In this document: positions 17,328-27,012 of the stretch, piece by piece | Position numbering within the stretch: the first letter of the stretch is position 1 | Layout: each line of letters opens with the position of its first letter | Assembly: GCA_945273735.1 (NCBI GenBank) | Contig: CALYPJ010000003.1 | Coordinates: 47,359 to 111,358, forward strand | Reading direction: 5' to 3' | DNA length: 64,000 bases | Origin: an uncultured Lactobacillaceae bacterium | GTDB taxonomy: Bacteria > Bacillota > Bacilli > Lactobacillales > Lactobacillaceae | Notes under the pieces: generated by a model | Seen by the model: the letters and a program-made list of their open reading frames with translations, nothing else | What the model was told of the DNA's origin: nothing | Database searches by the model: none | Position numbers and translations under genes: made by a program

Positions 17328-18108
17328 AGATTTACACCAAACTTTTGAACAGGGTACGGTTAATGAAAACCGTGTTTTAAGGGGCATTAACCTAGAATTG
17401 GTTGCAGGTGATTTTGTTACCATTATTGGAAGTAATGGTGCCGGTAAATCAACATTATTGAATAGTATCGCAGGAACTTTGCCAATTAAGCAGGGACAGA
17501 TTATTTTAAATGGAAATGATATTACTAAATTGCCTGTAACACGAAGAGCAGAGAAAATCAGTCGCGTTTTTCAAGACCCCAAAATGGGTACGGCTGTAAG
17601 ATTGACTGTAGAAGAAAACTTAGCATTAGCAATGAAAAGAGGACAAAAAAGAGGATTTCGAGCTGGAGTTAAGAAAAAAGACCGTGATTTCTTTAAATCC
17701 CAGTTGGCACAACTAAATTTAAATTTAGAAAATCGTCTTGGAACTGAAATTGGGTTGCTTTCTGGAGGTCAAAGACAAGCAATTACCCTTTTGATGGCAA
17801 CTTTGAGGCGTCCTGATCTAATTCTTTTAGATGAACATACGGCTGCTTTGGATCCTAAAACTTCAATTACCGTAATGCAATTAACTGAAAAGTTAATTAA
17901 CGAACAAAATTTAACTGCTTTTATGGTTACTCACAATATGGAAGATGCTATTCGTTATGGTAATCGCTTGATTATGCTTCATCAAGGACGAGTAGCTCTA
18001 GATTTAACAGAAAAGGAAAAGAAAAGTTTAACTGTTGCTAAGTTAATGGAAATGTTTCAAAAACAAGTTGGAACTGAAGTTAAAGATGATGCAATGCTGT
18101 TGGCTTAA
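17305..18108 (+). CDS. ABC transporter ATP-binding protein, TrpZ-like
   Basis: This is the 267-residue nucleotide-binding subunit for the permease above. Walker A is GSNGAGKST at residues 42-50, the signature is LLSGGQRQ and Walker B is LILLDEHTAALDP. The DEH rather than DEP triad after Walker B is characteristic of this transporter subfamily. The start ATG sits inside the permease gene, after AAAAAAGGAGAT. It is the last gene of the operon. Confidence 0.92.
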   Translation: MSQVLKIKDLHQTFEQGTVNENRVLRGINLELVAGDFVTIIGSNGAGKSTLLNSIAGTLPIKQGQIILNGNDITKLPVTRRAEKISRVFQDPKMGTAVRLTVEENLALAMKRGQKRGFRAGVKKKDRDFFKSQLAQLNLNLENRLGTEIGLLSGGQRQAITLLMATLRRPDLILLDEHTAALDPKTSITVMQLTEKLINEQNLTAFMVTHNMEDAIRYGNRLIMLHQGRVALDLTEKEKKSLTVAKLMEMFQKQVGTEVKDDAMLLA

Positions 18109-18511
18109 AATAGATAATTTTGAATAACTTTTGTTTTGAATTATTAATTATCTTCACTTAGGAATGTTCATTTAATTTTTCTAAGGCTTCTAATTGTAAT
18201 TTTTAAATTTGCTTAAATTTAAACTGCTTAGTACATTATTAGATAAGTTTAGTTTCCTAATACGTTATTAATAACATTTTTCAAAATAGTAAATCTTGGG
18301 CATTGGTTAATCAGTAAAATTAATTACTAATTTAAAGAAACGTCTAAAAAAAGATAATTACTTAAAATTTGCACATTCGTGCAAAAATGTTTTGAATGAT
18401 TTGTAAAAGTTTTGCTCTGCGTGCTATCTCTATCTAATTGTATTCTGAACCTCTTTTTTTTAAACAAAAGGTTGATTATGTTTAAAGTAAATAAATGAAT
18501 GAGGTACAGAA
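18109..18511. other. Intergenic region without visible gene
   Basis: These 403 AT-rich bases hold no coding frame I can support. The only clear element is a short perfect inverted repeat, TTTGCAC-ATTC-GTGCAAA (18368-18385), about 130 bp before the transaldolase-like gene. It could be an operator. Confidence 0.4.
18368..18385. repeat. Inverted repeat, possible operator
   Basis: TTTGCAC and GTGCAAA form a 7-bp perfect inverted repeat with a 4-nt spacer. No T-run follows, so termination is unlikely. Its place upstream of the transaldolase-like gene suggests a repressor site. Confidence 0.35.
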
Positions 18512-19195
18512 ATGGAATTTTTATTAGATACAGTTCATCTTAGTGATATAGAAAAATATGATAGTGTTATTAATCTATCTGGTGTCACTTCTAATCCTTC
18601 AATTATTAAAAAAGAAGGAAAAATAGATTTTTTTAATCATTTACAAAAAATTAGAAAAATTTTGGGTAAACATCGTCCTTTACACGTCCAAGTAGTTGGT
18701 CAAACTACGGAAGCAATGATTGCTGATGCACATTCAGTTTTAGAAAAAATTGATCCTAACGTTTATATTAAAATTCCAACTAATCAAGCTGGTTTAACCG
18801 CAATGAAAATTCTAAAAAAAGAAGATGTTAAAATTACAGCAACTGCAATTTATAGTGAGTTTCAAGGACGCCTAGCCATGGAGATCGGTGCTGATTATTT
18901 AGCACCATATTATAATCGTATGGTAAATTTAGGTTTAAATGCTCAAAAAATTTTAAATAACTTGGCTAACCAAATTGCTCGTGATAACTCGCAAACTAAA
19001 ATTTTAGCGGCTAGTTTTCATACAGTAGAACAGGTAAATGAGGCCTTTCAAGCAGGTTGTCAAGCCGCAACATTAGGAGCAGATATATTCCAAACAGCTT
19101 TAAATAATCCGGCAATTAAAGGTGCTATTAAGGATTTTACTGAAGATTGGGAAAGTATTTACGGAACCAATACCACAATTACTTCATTAAAGTAA
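18512..19195 (+). CDS. Transaldolase / fructose-6-phosphate aldolase-like protein
   Basis: This 227-residue class I aldolase belongs to the short transaldolase (FSA/TalC) group, which makes or breaks sugar-phosphate bonds through a Schiff base. The N-terminal LSGVTSNPSIIKKEG motif and the Schiff-base lysine Lys87 in YIKIPTN are visible, followed by ITATAIYS. Single-domain length fits. Exact activity (transaldolase or F6P aldolase) cannot be decided by reading. It is monocistronic. Confidence 0.88.
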   Translation: MEFLLDTVHLSDIEKYDSVINLSGVTSNPSIIKKEGKIDFFNHLQKIRKILGKHRPLHVQVVGQTTEAMIADAHSVLEKIDPNVYIKIPTNQAGLTAMKILKKEDVKITATAIYSEFQGRLAMEIGADYLAPYYNRMVNLGLNAQKILNNLANQIARDNSQTKILAASFHTVEQVNEAFQAGCQAATLGADIFQTALNNPAIKGAIKDFTEDWESIYGTNTTITSLK

Positions 19196-19305
19196 ATTAC
19201 ATTTTTAATTAGTTGATTTGAATTGGTATTAATCATATTTATTTGCTAAATACATATTTAACTTTTATAATTAGAAATAGTTATTTATAAGCAAAAGAGG
19301 AAATT

Positions 19306-19605
19306 ATGATTAGTAATGTTTTAATTTATTTGTATGCAGTTTTAATTATTTTTATAACATGCTATCAAATGTTTGCCAAAAAAACAAAAATGCCAATTTG
19401 GCTTTTTATATTAAATATTGCTGGGGGTGTTATATTGGCATTAAAGCCTTTGAGCAATTTTTGGCTTTATTTTGGTATTTTGTATGTTTTAGCTATTTCT
19501 GTGTTCGACGGTCATGAAATTTTTGGAAAAATTCACCCTAGTTATTTTTTTGTACAATTAATCTTTTCATTGGTCTTGGCCTTACTAGCATTCAAAAATT
19601 TATAA
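19306..19605 (+). CDS. Small four-helix membrane protein, unknown
   Basis: This 99-residue, very hydrophobic protein has about four predicted transmembrane segments and a short cationic loop (AKKTKMP) near residue 25. A GAGGAAATT site precedes ATG 19306. A hairpin follows the gene. I do not recognise the family and the neighbours (transaldolase, PEP carboxylase) give no functional hint. Confidence 0.6.
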   Translation: MISNVLIYLYAVLIIFITCYQMFAKKTKMPIWLFILNIAGGVILALKPLSNFWLYFGILYVLAISVFDGHEIFGKIHPSYFFVQLIFSLVLALLAFKNL

Positions 19606-19637
19606 TATTAATTGTTGGTTAATTTATATTTCATTGG

Positions 19638-19664
19638 ATAGGATCTTTTTTTAAAAGATCCTAT
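19638..19664 (+). terminator. Hairpin after small membrane protein gene
   Basis: A perfect 12-bp inverted repeat (ATAGGATCTTTT with a 3-nt loop) follows the stop by about 30 bases. The downstream tract ATATTTTG is only moderately T-rich, so termination may be partial. Confidence 0.6.
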
Positions 19665-19842
19665 ATTTTGTTAATATATGCACTTTTATTTATGCTTTAA
19701 TCGTAATACCTTAATATATTTATCTAAACATTTAATTGAAAAAATCTGTGATTCATGTTTAAAATTAAAAGAAATAAAAAAACATTTTTAAAATTTGTGA
19801 TATTCGAAGTAAATATCCAAATTATTAAGGTATGATTTTAAA

Positions 19843-22488
19843 ATGAATAACATATACTCATCAATGCAAAATAATGTTAATCTTTTAGGTACTTTATTAG
19901 GGGATGTAATTAAGCATTCAAATGGTAATGATACTTTTAAGTTGGTTGAAAAGGTTAGACAATTATCAAAACTTTCCCAGCAAGGAAATAAAAGTGGTCA
20001 AGATGAATTACTTAATTTAATTGAGAATCTTAGTGATGATGATTTATTGCGGGTAGCTAAAGCCTATAATCAATTTTTAAATTTAGTCAATACTGCAGCC
20101 GATTATTATGATATTTCGCCACATGGTGAAGCAGCTAGTAGCCCTAAGAAAATGAAAGAGTTATTTAGCACTTTAAAACAACTTAATTTATCTAATGAAA
20201 CTATTATGCAAGCGGTTAAAAATTTATCTATTGAATTAGTATTGACTGCTCATCCAACGGAAATTAATCGCCGAACCATGATTAATACTTATACGAATAT
20301 AAATAATTGTCTATCACAATTGGATCATGATGATTTAGCTGATTACGAAATAGAACGAATTATGCGAAGATTGAAACAACTAGTTTATCAAGCTTGGTAT
20401 ACAGATGAAATTCGTAAAAAGCGCCCAACACCACTTGACGAGGCAAAATGGGGCTTTTCTGTGGTTGAAGATAGTTTATGGGAAGGTGTACCACTATTTT
20501 TGCGGGAATTTAATGACCAATTAGAAGAAGCCTTTAATGTACAATTGCCAGTCGATCAAGTTCCTGTTAAATTTACTTCTTGGATGGGTGGAGATCGTGA
20601 CGGTAATCCTAATGTAACTGCAAAAATTACTGAAAAAGTAATGTTGCAATCTAGATTAAAAGCAATTGAATTATTTTTGACAGACATTAAAGTTTTGGTT
20701 CGCGAATTATCAATGACTAAATGTAATCAAGCAGTTATTGGTTTATTAGATAAAAATAATAAAAATTCATCAGAACCTTATCGAGCTGTAATGAAACAAT
20801 TACGTTCACGTTTAGTTAAAACTCATAGTTATATTGTATCCTTGTTGAATGATAAAGAAGCATTGGCTCCTAAGGATATAATCATTAAAAATGAACAATT
20901 ATGGAATCCATTATATATTTGTTATCAATCATTAATTGATAACGGTATGGAAACAATTGCACATGGTCCATTACTAGATACTTTACGCCGAATAAAAATT
21001 TTTGGTTTACAATTATTAAGATTAGATATTCGACAAGATAGTTCAATGCACACAAGAGCATTAGATGCTTTAACTAAAGAACTTGGTATCGGAAGTTATA
21101 TCCAATGGTCAGAAGAACAGAAACAAGAATTCTTGTTAACAGAGCTTCAATCTAAACGTCCCTTATTACCGTATAATTGGCATCCTGATGAAATGGTTCA
21201 GGAAGTTTTAGATACTTGTCGTGTAATAAAAAAAGCTGGAGGAGAATCAATTGCTACTTACGTTATTTCAATGGCTAAGGAACCTTCAGATGTTTTAGCT
21301 GTATATTTATTATTAAAAATTGTTGATTGCCAAAAGAATGTTCCGATAGTTCCATTATTTGAAACATTAGATGATTTAAATAATGCTAAAGTAGTGATGC
21401 AAAAATTACTTAATATTTCTTGGTACCGTGAAAAAATTCATGGTAAACAAATGATTATGATTGGTTATTCAGATTCAGCTAAAGATGCAGGTACTCTTGC
21501 AGCGTCATGGGCTCAGTATCGTTCACAAGAGGAGTTAGTATCGTTATTTAAAAAATATAATATTAGTTTGACATTGTTTCATGGTCGAGGCGGATCTATT
21601 GGTCGAGGCGGTGCTCCGGCACATGCCGCTTTACTTTCACAACCTCCAGATTCTTTGAAAGGCGGACTTCGAGTAACTGAACAAGGTGAGATGATTCGAT
21701 TTAAACTTGGATTACCAGAGATTGCTCTTAGTAGTCTAATGATCTATGCTACTGCAGTTTTACAAGCTAATTTATTACCACCTCCAAAACCTAAACAGGA
21801 ATGGCGTAATATTATGGATGAGATGTCTGAATTTTCTTGTAATTGCTATCGGAGTTATGTTCGTGATCAAACTAAATTTGTTGATTATTTTAAATCTGTT
21901 ACTCCAGTAACAGAATTGGGTAGATTACCTTTAGGTTCCCGGCCACAAAAGCGCCAAACAGGTAATAGTATTGAAAGTTTGAGGGCAATTCCATGGATTT
22001 TTGCTTGGACTCAAAATCGTTTAATGGTACCTTCTTGGTTGGGAGCAGGTAGTGCCTTTAAAGAAGAGATAAAAAAAGGTAAAAAAGACCTTCTTAAGGA
22101 AATGTATCATCATTGGCCCTTTTTTAATGCACGTTTAGGTATGCTAGAAATGGTATTTACTAAAGCAGCACCAAGTGTCAATAAATATTATGAAAAAAGG
22201 TTAGTTTCCTCTAGCATGTGGTCATTAGGTGAAAAATTGCGTAAGCTTTTGGTCGAAGATATTCGTACAGTATTAGAAATTACTAACGATCGCGATTTAA
22301 TGGCTGATTTACCATGGATTGCTCAGTCGGTAGCTTTACGTAATGTTTATATTGAACCACTTAATTTATTACAAGTAGAATTATTATGTCGTTCGCGTCA
22401 ACGTAATAATAAAGATAATGCAGTAGTTGAACAAGGTTTAATGACTACAATTTCTGGTATTGCAGCTGGTATGCGTAATTCGGGTTAA
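19843..22488 (+). CDS. ppc: Phosphoenolpyruvate carboxylase
   Basis: Ppc makes oxaloacetate from PEP and bicarbonate, the anaplerotic supply for aspartate synthesis. The 881 residues match the bacterial enzyme. Catalytic His137 lies in LTAHPTE, the glycine loop is [12 protein letters not shown] near residue 580, and [10 protein letters not shown] is intact. The C-terminus ends in the conserved glycine form (MRNSG). ATG 19843 lacks a strong Shine-Dalgarno sequence; TTAAGGTA lies about 10 bases upstream. A weak terminator follows. Confidence 0.97.
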   Translation: MNNIYSSMQNNVNLLGTLLGDVIKHSNGNDTFKLVEKVRQLSKLSQQGNKSGQDELLNLIENLSDDDLLRVAKAYNQFLNLVNTAADYYDISPHGEAASSPKKMKELFSTLKQLNLSNETIMQAVKNLSIELVLTAHPTEINRRTMINTYTNINNCLSQLDHDDLADYEIERIMRRLKQLVYQAWYTDEIRKKRPTPLDEAKWGFSVVEDSLWEGVPLFLREFNDQLEEAFNVQLPVDQVPVKFTSWMGGDRDGNPNVTAKITEKVMLQSRLKAIELFLTDIKVLVRELSMTKCNQAVIGLLDKNNKNSSEPYRAVMKQLRSRLVKTHSYIVSLLNDKEALAPKDIIIKNEQLWNPLYICYQSLIDNGMETIAHGPLLDTLRRIKIFGLQLLRLDIRQDSSMHTRALDALTKELGIGSYIQWSEEQKQEFLLTELQSKRPLLPYNWHPDEMVQEVLDTCRVIKKAGGESIATYVISMAKEPSDVLAVYLLLKIVDCQKNVPIVPLFETLDDLNNAKVVMQKLLNISWYREKIHGKQMIMIGYSDSAKDAGTLAASWAQYRSQEELVSLFKKYNISLTLFHGRGGSIGRGGAPAHAALLSQPPDSLKGGLRVTEQGEMIRFKLGLPEIALSSLMIYATAVLQANLLPPPKPKQEWRNIMDEMSEFSCNCYRSYVRDQTKFVDYFKSVTPVTELGRLPLGSRPQKRQTGNSIESLRAIPWIFAWTQNRLMVPSWLGAGSAFKEEIKKGKKDLLKEMYHHWPFFNARLGMLEMVFTKAAPSVNKYYEKRLVSSSMWSLGEKLRKLLVEDIRTVLEITNDRDLMADLPWIAQSVALRNVYIEPLNLLQVELLCRSRQRNNKDNAVVEQGLMTTISGIAAGMRNSG

Positions 22489-22497
22489 AAAAATAAA

Positions 22498-22534
22498 TAA
22501 AAAAAGGTTAATTATTGAAATTGCCTTTTTTTTT
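22498..22534 (+). terminator. Terminator after ppc
   Basis: An A-rich arm with AAAAAGG pairs with CCTTTTTTTTT, closing an AT-rich loop. The long T-run follows directly. Confidence 0.65.
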
Positions 22535-22829
22535 AAATTAAAACAATTAATTTTAACTACTTAAAAAAATGAATTTTTTTTATATATAATTTTATGTTCA
22601 GGTTATGTTAGAAATCTTTTTAATTAAAAAATATATTTAGATAATTATTTTTAGCTAGTTATATGATATGATAATCTCACTGAATATTGATTTATATTCA
22701 TTGCAAATTATTTAACTATAATCAATTGTTTAGGTTTTTTAAGAAGCAAAGAAAATAATTAATATATGATTCTTTCATTTTTATTTTTAAAGTTATCTTG
22801 TATTTTATTTCTTATTCTTAGGTAAAAAA
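22535..22829. other. AT-rich intergenic region
   Basis: Nothing beyond a presumed promoter for the downstream glycosyltransferase could be recognised in these roughly 295 bases. Confidence 0.4.
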
Positions 22830-23771
22830 ATGAAATTAATTTCAATTGTTATTCCATGTTTTAATGAAGCTGGTAATATCTCACTTTATTATTTAGCAAT
22901 GGAAAAAATGTATCATAAATTACAATCTCAAAGAGATTATTTAAATCACGAATATATTTTTGTTGACGATGGTTCAAGTGATGAAACTTTAGATGAAATT
23001 GAGAAGTTACAAGAAAAAGATCCTTCAAAGGTACACTATATATCCTTTTCTCGTAATTTTGGCAAAGAGGCAGCATTTCTTGCTGGATTACAAGCTAGTA
23101 AAGGGGATTATGTAGCTGTAATGGATGTTGATTTGCAGGATCCTCCGGAAATGATGCCGATGATGGTTAGTGGAATTATGGATGAAGGATATGATATTGT
23201 TGGATGTCGTCGGATTGATCGAAGTGGAGAACCAATTATCCGTTCCTTTTTTGCAAAGTTGTTTTATAAATTTATAAATTTAATTTCTAAAACTAAGATG
23301 GTTGATGGGGTTCGTGATTATCGACTTATGACTCGTCAAGTAGTGAATGCAATCTTGCAAATGAAGGAATATAATCGTTTTTCAAAAGGAATTTTCAGTT
23401 GGGTTGGATTTAAAACCAAATATTTACCCTACAAGAATATTGAACGAAAATCAGGAAAGTCACATTTTAATTTTTGGAAATTACTCAATTATTCACTCGA
23501 TGGTATTGTAGATTTTTCCGATGTTCCTTTAAGTATTGCCTCTTTTGTGGGTATAGGAAGTTGTATTTTGGCAATTTTAGGGATAATTTTTGTGATTATA
23601 AGAAAATTAATTTTTGGAGACCCAGTAAGTGGCTGGGCTTCTTTGGTTACAATTATTTTATTTATTGGAGGGATACAACTTTTTTGCTTAGGGATAGTTG
23701 GTAAATATATTGGGCGAATTTACTTAGAAGTAAAACACCGTCCTAACTATGTAATTAAAAAGAAGAAATGA
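22830..23771 (+). CDS. GT2 glycosyltransferase, GtrB/YkoT-like
   Basis: This 313-residue protein has an N-terminal GT-A catalytic domain. It opens with SIVIPCFNEAGNI, followed by VDDGSSDETL and the metal-binding region VMDVDLQDPPEMM. Two C-terminal membrane helices (about 235-260 and 270-295) follow. Such enzymes load a sugar onto undecaprenyl phosphate for transfer outside the cell. The next gene encodes a polytopic protein that could use this lipid-linked sugar, so the pair resembles a GtrB/GtrC-type glycosylation module. The glycosylated target is not known. Confidence 0.88.
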   Translation: MKLISIVIPCFNEAGNISLYYLAMEKMYHKLQSQRDYLNHEYIFVDDGSSDETLDEIEKLQEKDPSKVHYISFSRNFGKEAAFLAGLQASKGDYVAVMDVDLQDPPEMMPMMVSGIMDEGYDIVGCRRIDRSGEPIIRSFFAKLFYKFINLISKTKMVDGVRDYRLMTRQVVNAILQMKEYNRFSKGIFSWVGFKTKYLPYKNIERKSGKSHFNFWKLLNYSLDGIVDFSDVPLSIASFVGIGSCILAILGIIFVIIRKLIFGDPVSGWASLVTIILFIGGIQLFCLGIVGKYIGRIYLEVKHRPNYVIKKKK

Positions 23772-23859
23772 TCTTTATTTATATAAATTATTTAAAATTC
23801 TAGTTTAAAATTCTAGATAAAGGACAATTGAGTAAATATTATTACTCTATGGTGAAACG

Positions 23860-25257
23860 ATGAAACGAGACGTTAAAAATTACTATTTATTAGGGTTTTA
23901 TCTCATAGTTTTTTTGGCTTTTGGATTAATTGGTTATTTAATGCCACTGTTGGGTGATGACTATAGTTGGGCAGGTAATTTTGGGCAACGCTATTTTCAG
24001 CAAGGGATTTTTTTATATTACGATGGGAGATACCTTGGAGATTTATTAGTTATTTTAATTACTCGTTTTCCAGTTATTGCTTTTTTTGCTTATGGGACCT
24101 GTGCGGTAATAATTATAGCTATAATTTCCAAATTGACTTGTTCTTTTCAAATACATAAAAATAAAGGTATTAATCTATTCAATTATTTATTTATTGCTTC
24201 TATTGTTGCAGTTATGCTGTTAGTTCTTCCCAGCAAGATTTTTAGACAGATATGGGGTTGGCATGCAGGTTTTGCTAATTATGCACCTTCGGTAATTTTT
24301 CCCTTGTTGTTTATTTTAATGGTAGTACAAGCAAGCTTTCAGCCGCAATTTAATTGGGCTAATACTTGGATGCGTAAAATCACTTTATTATTAGTGGCTT
24401 TAGGTAGTCAATTTTTTGCTGAGCATTTGACCTTACTTAATTGTATTAATGAAGTTTTTGTATTTATATTTTTCCGAAAATTATTGAGTTCGCGATTTTT
24501 GCAATATGACTTAAAATGGCTAAGTATTGGTAGCTTTTTAGGTGCAGGATTGATGTTTATTAATGGAGCTTACCTTAAAATTATTTTTGGAATGGATAGT
24601 TATCGTCATATAAACGGTCAAGGTCTTACTTTAATTCCTTGGTTTAAGCTTATGATTCGTCAGCCCAAATTAGGAGTAATGGTTTTAATTTTGATTACGA
24701 TTGTTGGCGGTCTAATTTTTGCTAATTTATCACGTCAGAGAAATCATATATTAACTTTAACAACATTCCTCTTACTTTTTGATGCGATTGTGGCAATTCT
24801 TCCATTCATTGTTATTTCGCCTTTTGGTCCTCGTTGCTTTTTTGCAAGTTATTTGATGTTAATGACGTTATTTTTAATCAATTTGGCTCCTTGGTTAAAT
24901 TTTAAATTTAATGTATTAAGTATCTTTTCATTAGCTTTATTTGTATTTTTGGGAGTTCATTTTGACATTATGTCAGATCATTACGGTGAAGATTTTAAAA
25001 TGTCTTTACGTTATACTGAATATCAGAATCAATTAAACCGAGCTGACTTTTATATTTTGAACTTTAAAAATGTGAAATATATTTGGACAAATAACTTAAG
25101 TACTTGTAAACCTTATCGAGAATTTTTTGTAAAAAGGCCTAATGTCAAAATTATTACCGTTGATTATCATGATTGGGATCTCTATCGTGAAGATTTACAC
25201 CGTATGCATTATCGTGAATTTGATCAAAAGATTGTTAATTTAATTCATAAAAAATAA
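23860..25257 (+). CDS. Polytopic membrane protein, DUF6056-like / probable GT-C glycosyltransferase
   Basis: This 465-residue protein has roughly 10-11 membrane helices and an early acidic motif, LLGDDYSW, in the first outside loop. GT-C enzymes typically have a catalytic acidic residue there. A polar C-terminal domain follows the last helix. It lies 88 bases behind the GT2 gene in the same direction and ahead of a terminator. I infer that it transfers the lipid-linked sugar made by that enzyme to a wall polymer. Family placement is from motif memory only. Confidence 0.65.
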   Translation: MKRDVKNYYLLGFYLIVFLAFGLIGYLMPLLGDDYSWAGNFGQRYFQQGIFLYYDGRYLGDLLVILITRFPVIAFFAYGTCAVIIIAIISKLTCSFQIHKNKGINLFNYLFIASIVAVMLLVLPSKIFRQIWGWHAGFANYAPSVIFPLLFILMVVQASFQPQFNWANTWMRKITLLLVALGSQFFAEHLTLLNCINEVFVFIFFRKLLSSRFLQYDLKWLSIGSFLGAGLMFINGAYLKIIFGMDSYRHINGQGLTLIPWFKLMIRQPKLGVMVLILITIVGGLIFANLSRQRNHILTLTTFLLLFDAIVAILPFIVISPFGPRCFFASYLMLMTLFLINLAPWLNFKFNVLSIFSLALFVFLGVHFDIMSDHYGEDFKMSLRYTEYQNQLNRADFYILNFKNVKYIWTNNLSTCKPYREFFVKRPNVKIITVDYHDWDLYREDLHRMHYREFDQKIVNLIHKK

Positions 25258-25287
25258 AAAAATCTGTTATTTTAACAGATTTTTTTA
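25256..25287 (+). terminator. Terminator after the glycosylation pair
   Basis: AATCTGTTA pairs with TAACAGATT around a 3-nt loop, flanked by an A-run before and a T-run of eight after. It may also work for the convergent peptidase gene. Confidence 0.85.
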
Positions 25288-25297
25288 TTTTTTAAAA

Positions 25298-26176
25298 TTA
25301 ATCATGGCTATTTAACCATTGATCCATTAATTTAATAAATTCATCTCGTTGATCAAGTAAGGCTAAATGTCTGCTATTAGCAAATAAATGCCACTTCGCA
25401 CCAGGAATATTGTCGTAAACCGTTTTAGCAATTAATGGAGTACATAGATCATCGGTACCGCTAGTAATTAAAACAGGAACATGAATTTTCTTTAAGTCAT
25501 TAGTTACCTCAAAATCACTAATAGTGCCATTTTCTGTAAATTCATTAGGCCCTTCAGCAATTAAACTAGCTTTTTTACCATTGGTTGGACGTCGCAAGGG
25601 TTCTGGGGAATTCTCGTTTGGAGTGCCCCAGCAGTATTTTTCCATGTATCGATCATTTGCTGCTAAATATTTTACATTTGTAAAATTTTGCGTTCGTTCA
25701 GCCTCAGCAATTGCCTCTTGATCTTCATGGCTAAGATATTTAATTAAACGATGTTGTTCTTTAATCCAAAGCTTAATTGAGGAGGGAGAACTATTAATCA
25801 TAACACTTTTAATACCTTGAGGGTTAAAGGCGGTTAAATAATACATTTCTAACATTCCACCCCAAGATTGACCTGACATATGAATTTGATCTAAGTGAAG
25901 ATACTTTCTCAGAGCAATCAATTCTTCCACCCAAGTTTCTTTTACATAGATCGATTCATCATCAGGAATAGAAGATTTGCCGCAGCCAACTTGATCATAC
26001 ATAATTAATTGTCGACCGGTATTAGCATAGTCGTCAAGTAACTCAAAATAATTATGAGAAGAACCTGGACCACCATGAATCAACAATAAAGGGGCCTTTT
26101 TTGGGTTTTTGTCTCCAACAATTCTGTAATACGTCCGATATTTATGAAAAGGCATATAGCCTTCTTTTATATTCAT
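25298..26176 (-). CDS. pip: Proline iminopeptidase
   Basis: This alpha/beta hydrolase (peptidase S33) removes N-terminal proline from peptides. It shows the oxyanion motif HGGPG (residues 34-38), nucleophile Ser104 in GQSWGG, and the C-terminal Asp (GTDDLCTP) and His (NSRHLALLD) of the triad. The 292-residue length is typical of PepI in lactobacilli. It has its own AAGGAG-type site and reads toward the terminator it shares with the preceding gene. Confidence 0.93.
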   Translation of the reverse strand: MNIKEGYMPFHKYRTYYRIVGDKNPKKAPLLLIHGGPGSSHNYFELLDDYANTGRQLIMYDQVGCGKSSIPDDESIYVKETWVEELIALRKYLHLDQIHMSGQSWGGMLEMYYLTAFNPQGIKSVMINSSPSSIKLWIKEQHRLIKYLSHEDQEAIAEAERTQNFTNVKYLAANDRYMEKYCWGTPNENSPEPLRRPTNGKKASLIAEGPNEFTENGTISDFEVTNDLKKIHVPVLITSGTDDLCTPLIAKTVYDNIPGAKWHLFANSRHLALLDQRDEFIKLMDQWLNSHD

Positions 26177-26280
26177 TCAATCAACTCCTTTGTGCTGATT
26201 ATACTACTTTTGACTGATTTATTTTAATGGAAAAAGTGTTAATAATTAATAGAAAAATGTGAAAGACGAGGATCTTTGTT

Positions 26281-26973
26281 TTGATTAATCAAAGGCTTGA
26301 TTTTATTAATTTAAACCAAATACGTCAGGAATTTAGTAGTGTTATTTCTGAAAAAGAAATGAGTAATTTAGAAGAATTAGTAAGAATGTATCAAAGGTAT
26401 CGAGCCGGACTTAATGAAATTAGTACAAAATTAGAAAATTTAGATGAAGATTTTCGCTTAAATAATGATTATGCTCCGATTCATTCAATGGAATCAAGAA
26501 TGAAATCTCCTCAAAGCTTAGTTAACAAATTAATTCGCAAAAAATTACCAATTAAAGTAAATAGTGTTCAAAATCACATTTTTGATGTAGCAGGTATTAG
26601 AGTTATTGCTAGTTATATTGATGATGTTTATTCAGTAGCAGAGCTTTTAAAAAAACAAACTGATATTAAAGTTATTCGCACTCATGATTATATAAAAAAT
26701 CCTAAAAATAATGGTTATCGTAGTTTACAGATTGTTTTTTCGGTTCCAGTATTTCAAACTGATGGCGTTTACGATATTCCAGTGGAAGTTCAATTTCGAA
26801 CTATTGGTATGGACTTTTGGGCAAGTTTGGAGCATGAGTTAGTTTATAAAAATAATTTAGACCCTAAAATTAAAAAGCAATCTCAGCTAAAATTAAAACA
26901 ATATGCTGCTGATTTAAATGTAATGGATCAACAAATGAGGGATATATTTACACAAGTTCATCATTTATCATAA
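26281..26973 (+). CDS. relP: Small alarmone synthetase (RelP type)
   Basis: This 230-residue stand-alone (p)ppGpp synthetase transfers pyrophosphate from ATP to GDP or GTP. The substrate motifs are HSMESRMKSPQSLVNKL, DVAGIRVI, KNPKNNGYRSLQI and VEVQFRTIGMDFWASLEHEL. There is no hydrolase domain. The wording of these motifs fits the RelP rather than RelQ branch. The start is TTG 26281, with GAGGA nine bases upstream. The long Rsh enzyme is also in this window (55.3 kb), so the cell has two alarmone sources. Confidence 0.88.
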   Translation: MINQRLDFINLNQIRQEFSSVISEKEMSNLEELVRMYQRYRAGLNEISTKLENLDEDFRLNNDYAPIHSMESRMKSPQSLVNKLIRKKLPIKVNSVQNHIFDVAGIRVIASYIDDVYSVAELLKKQTDIKVIRTHDYIKNPKNNGYRSLQIVFSVPVFQTDGVYDIPVEVQFRTIGMDFWASLEHELVYKNNLDPKIKKQSQLKLKQYAADLNVMDQQMRDIFTQVHHLS

Positions 26974-27012
26974 TTTCCATGCTACAATTAGAATAAAATT
27001 AGGAGGGAAAAA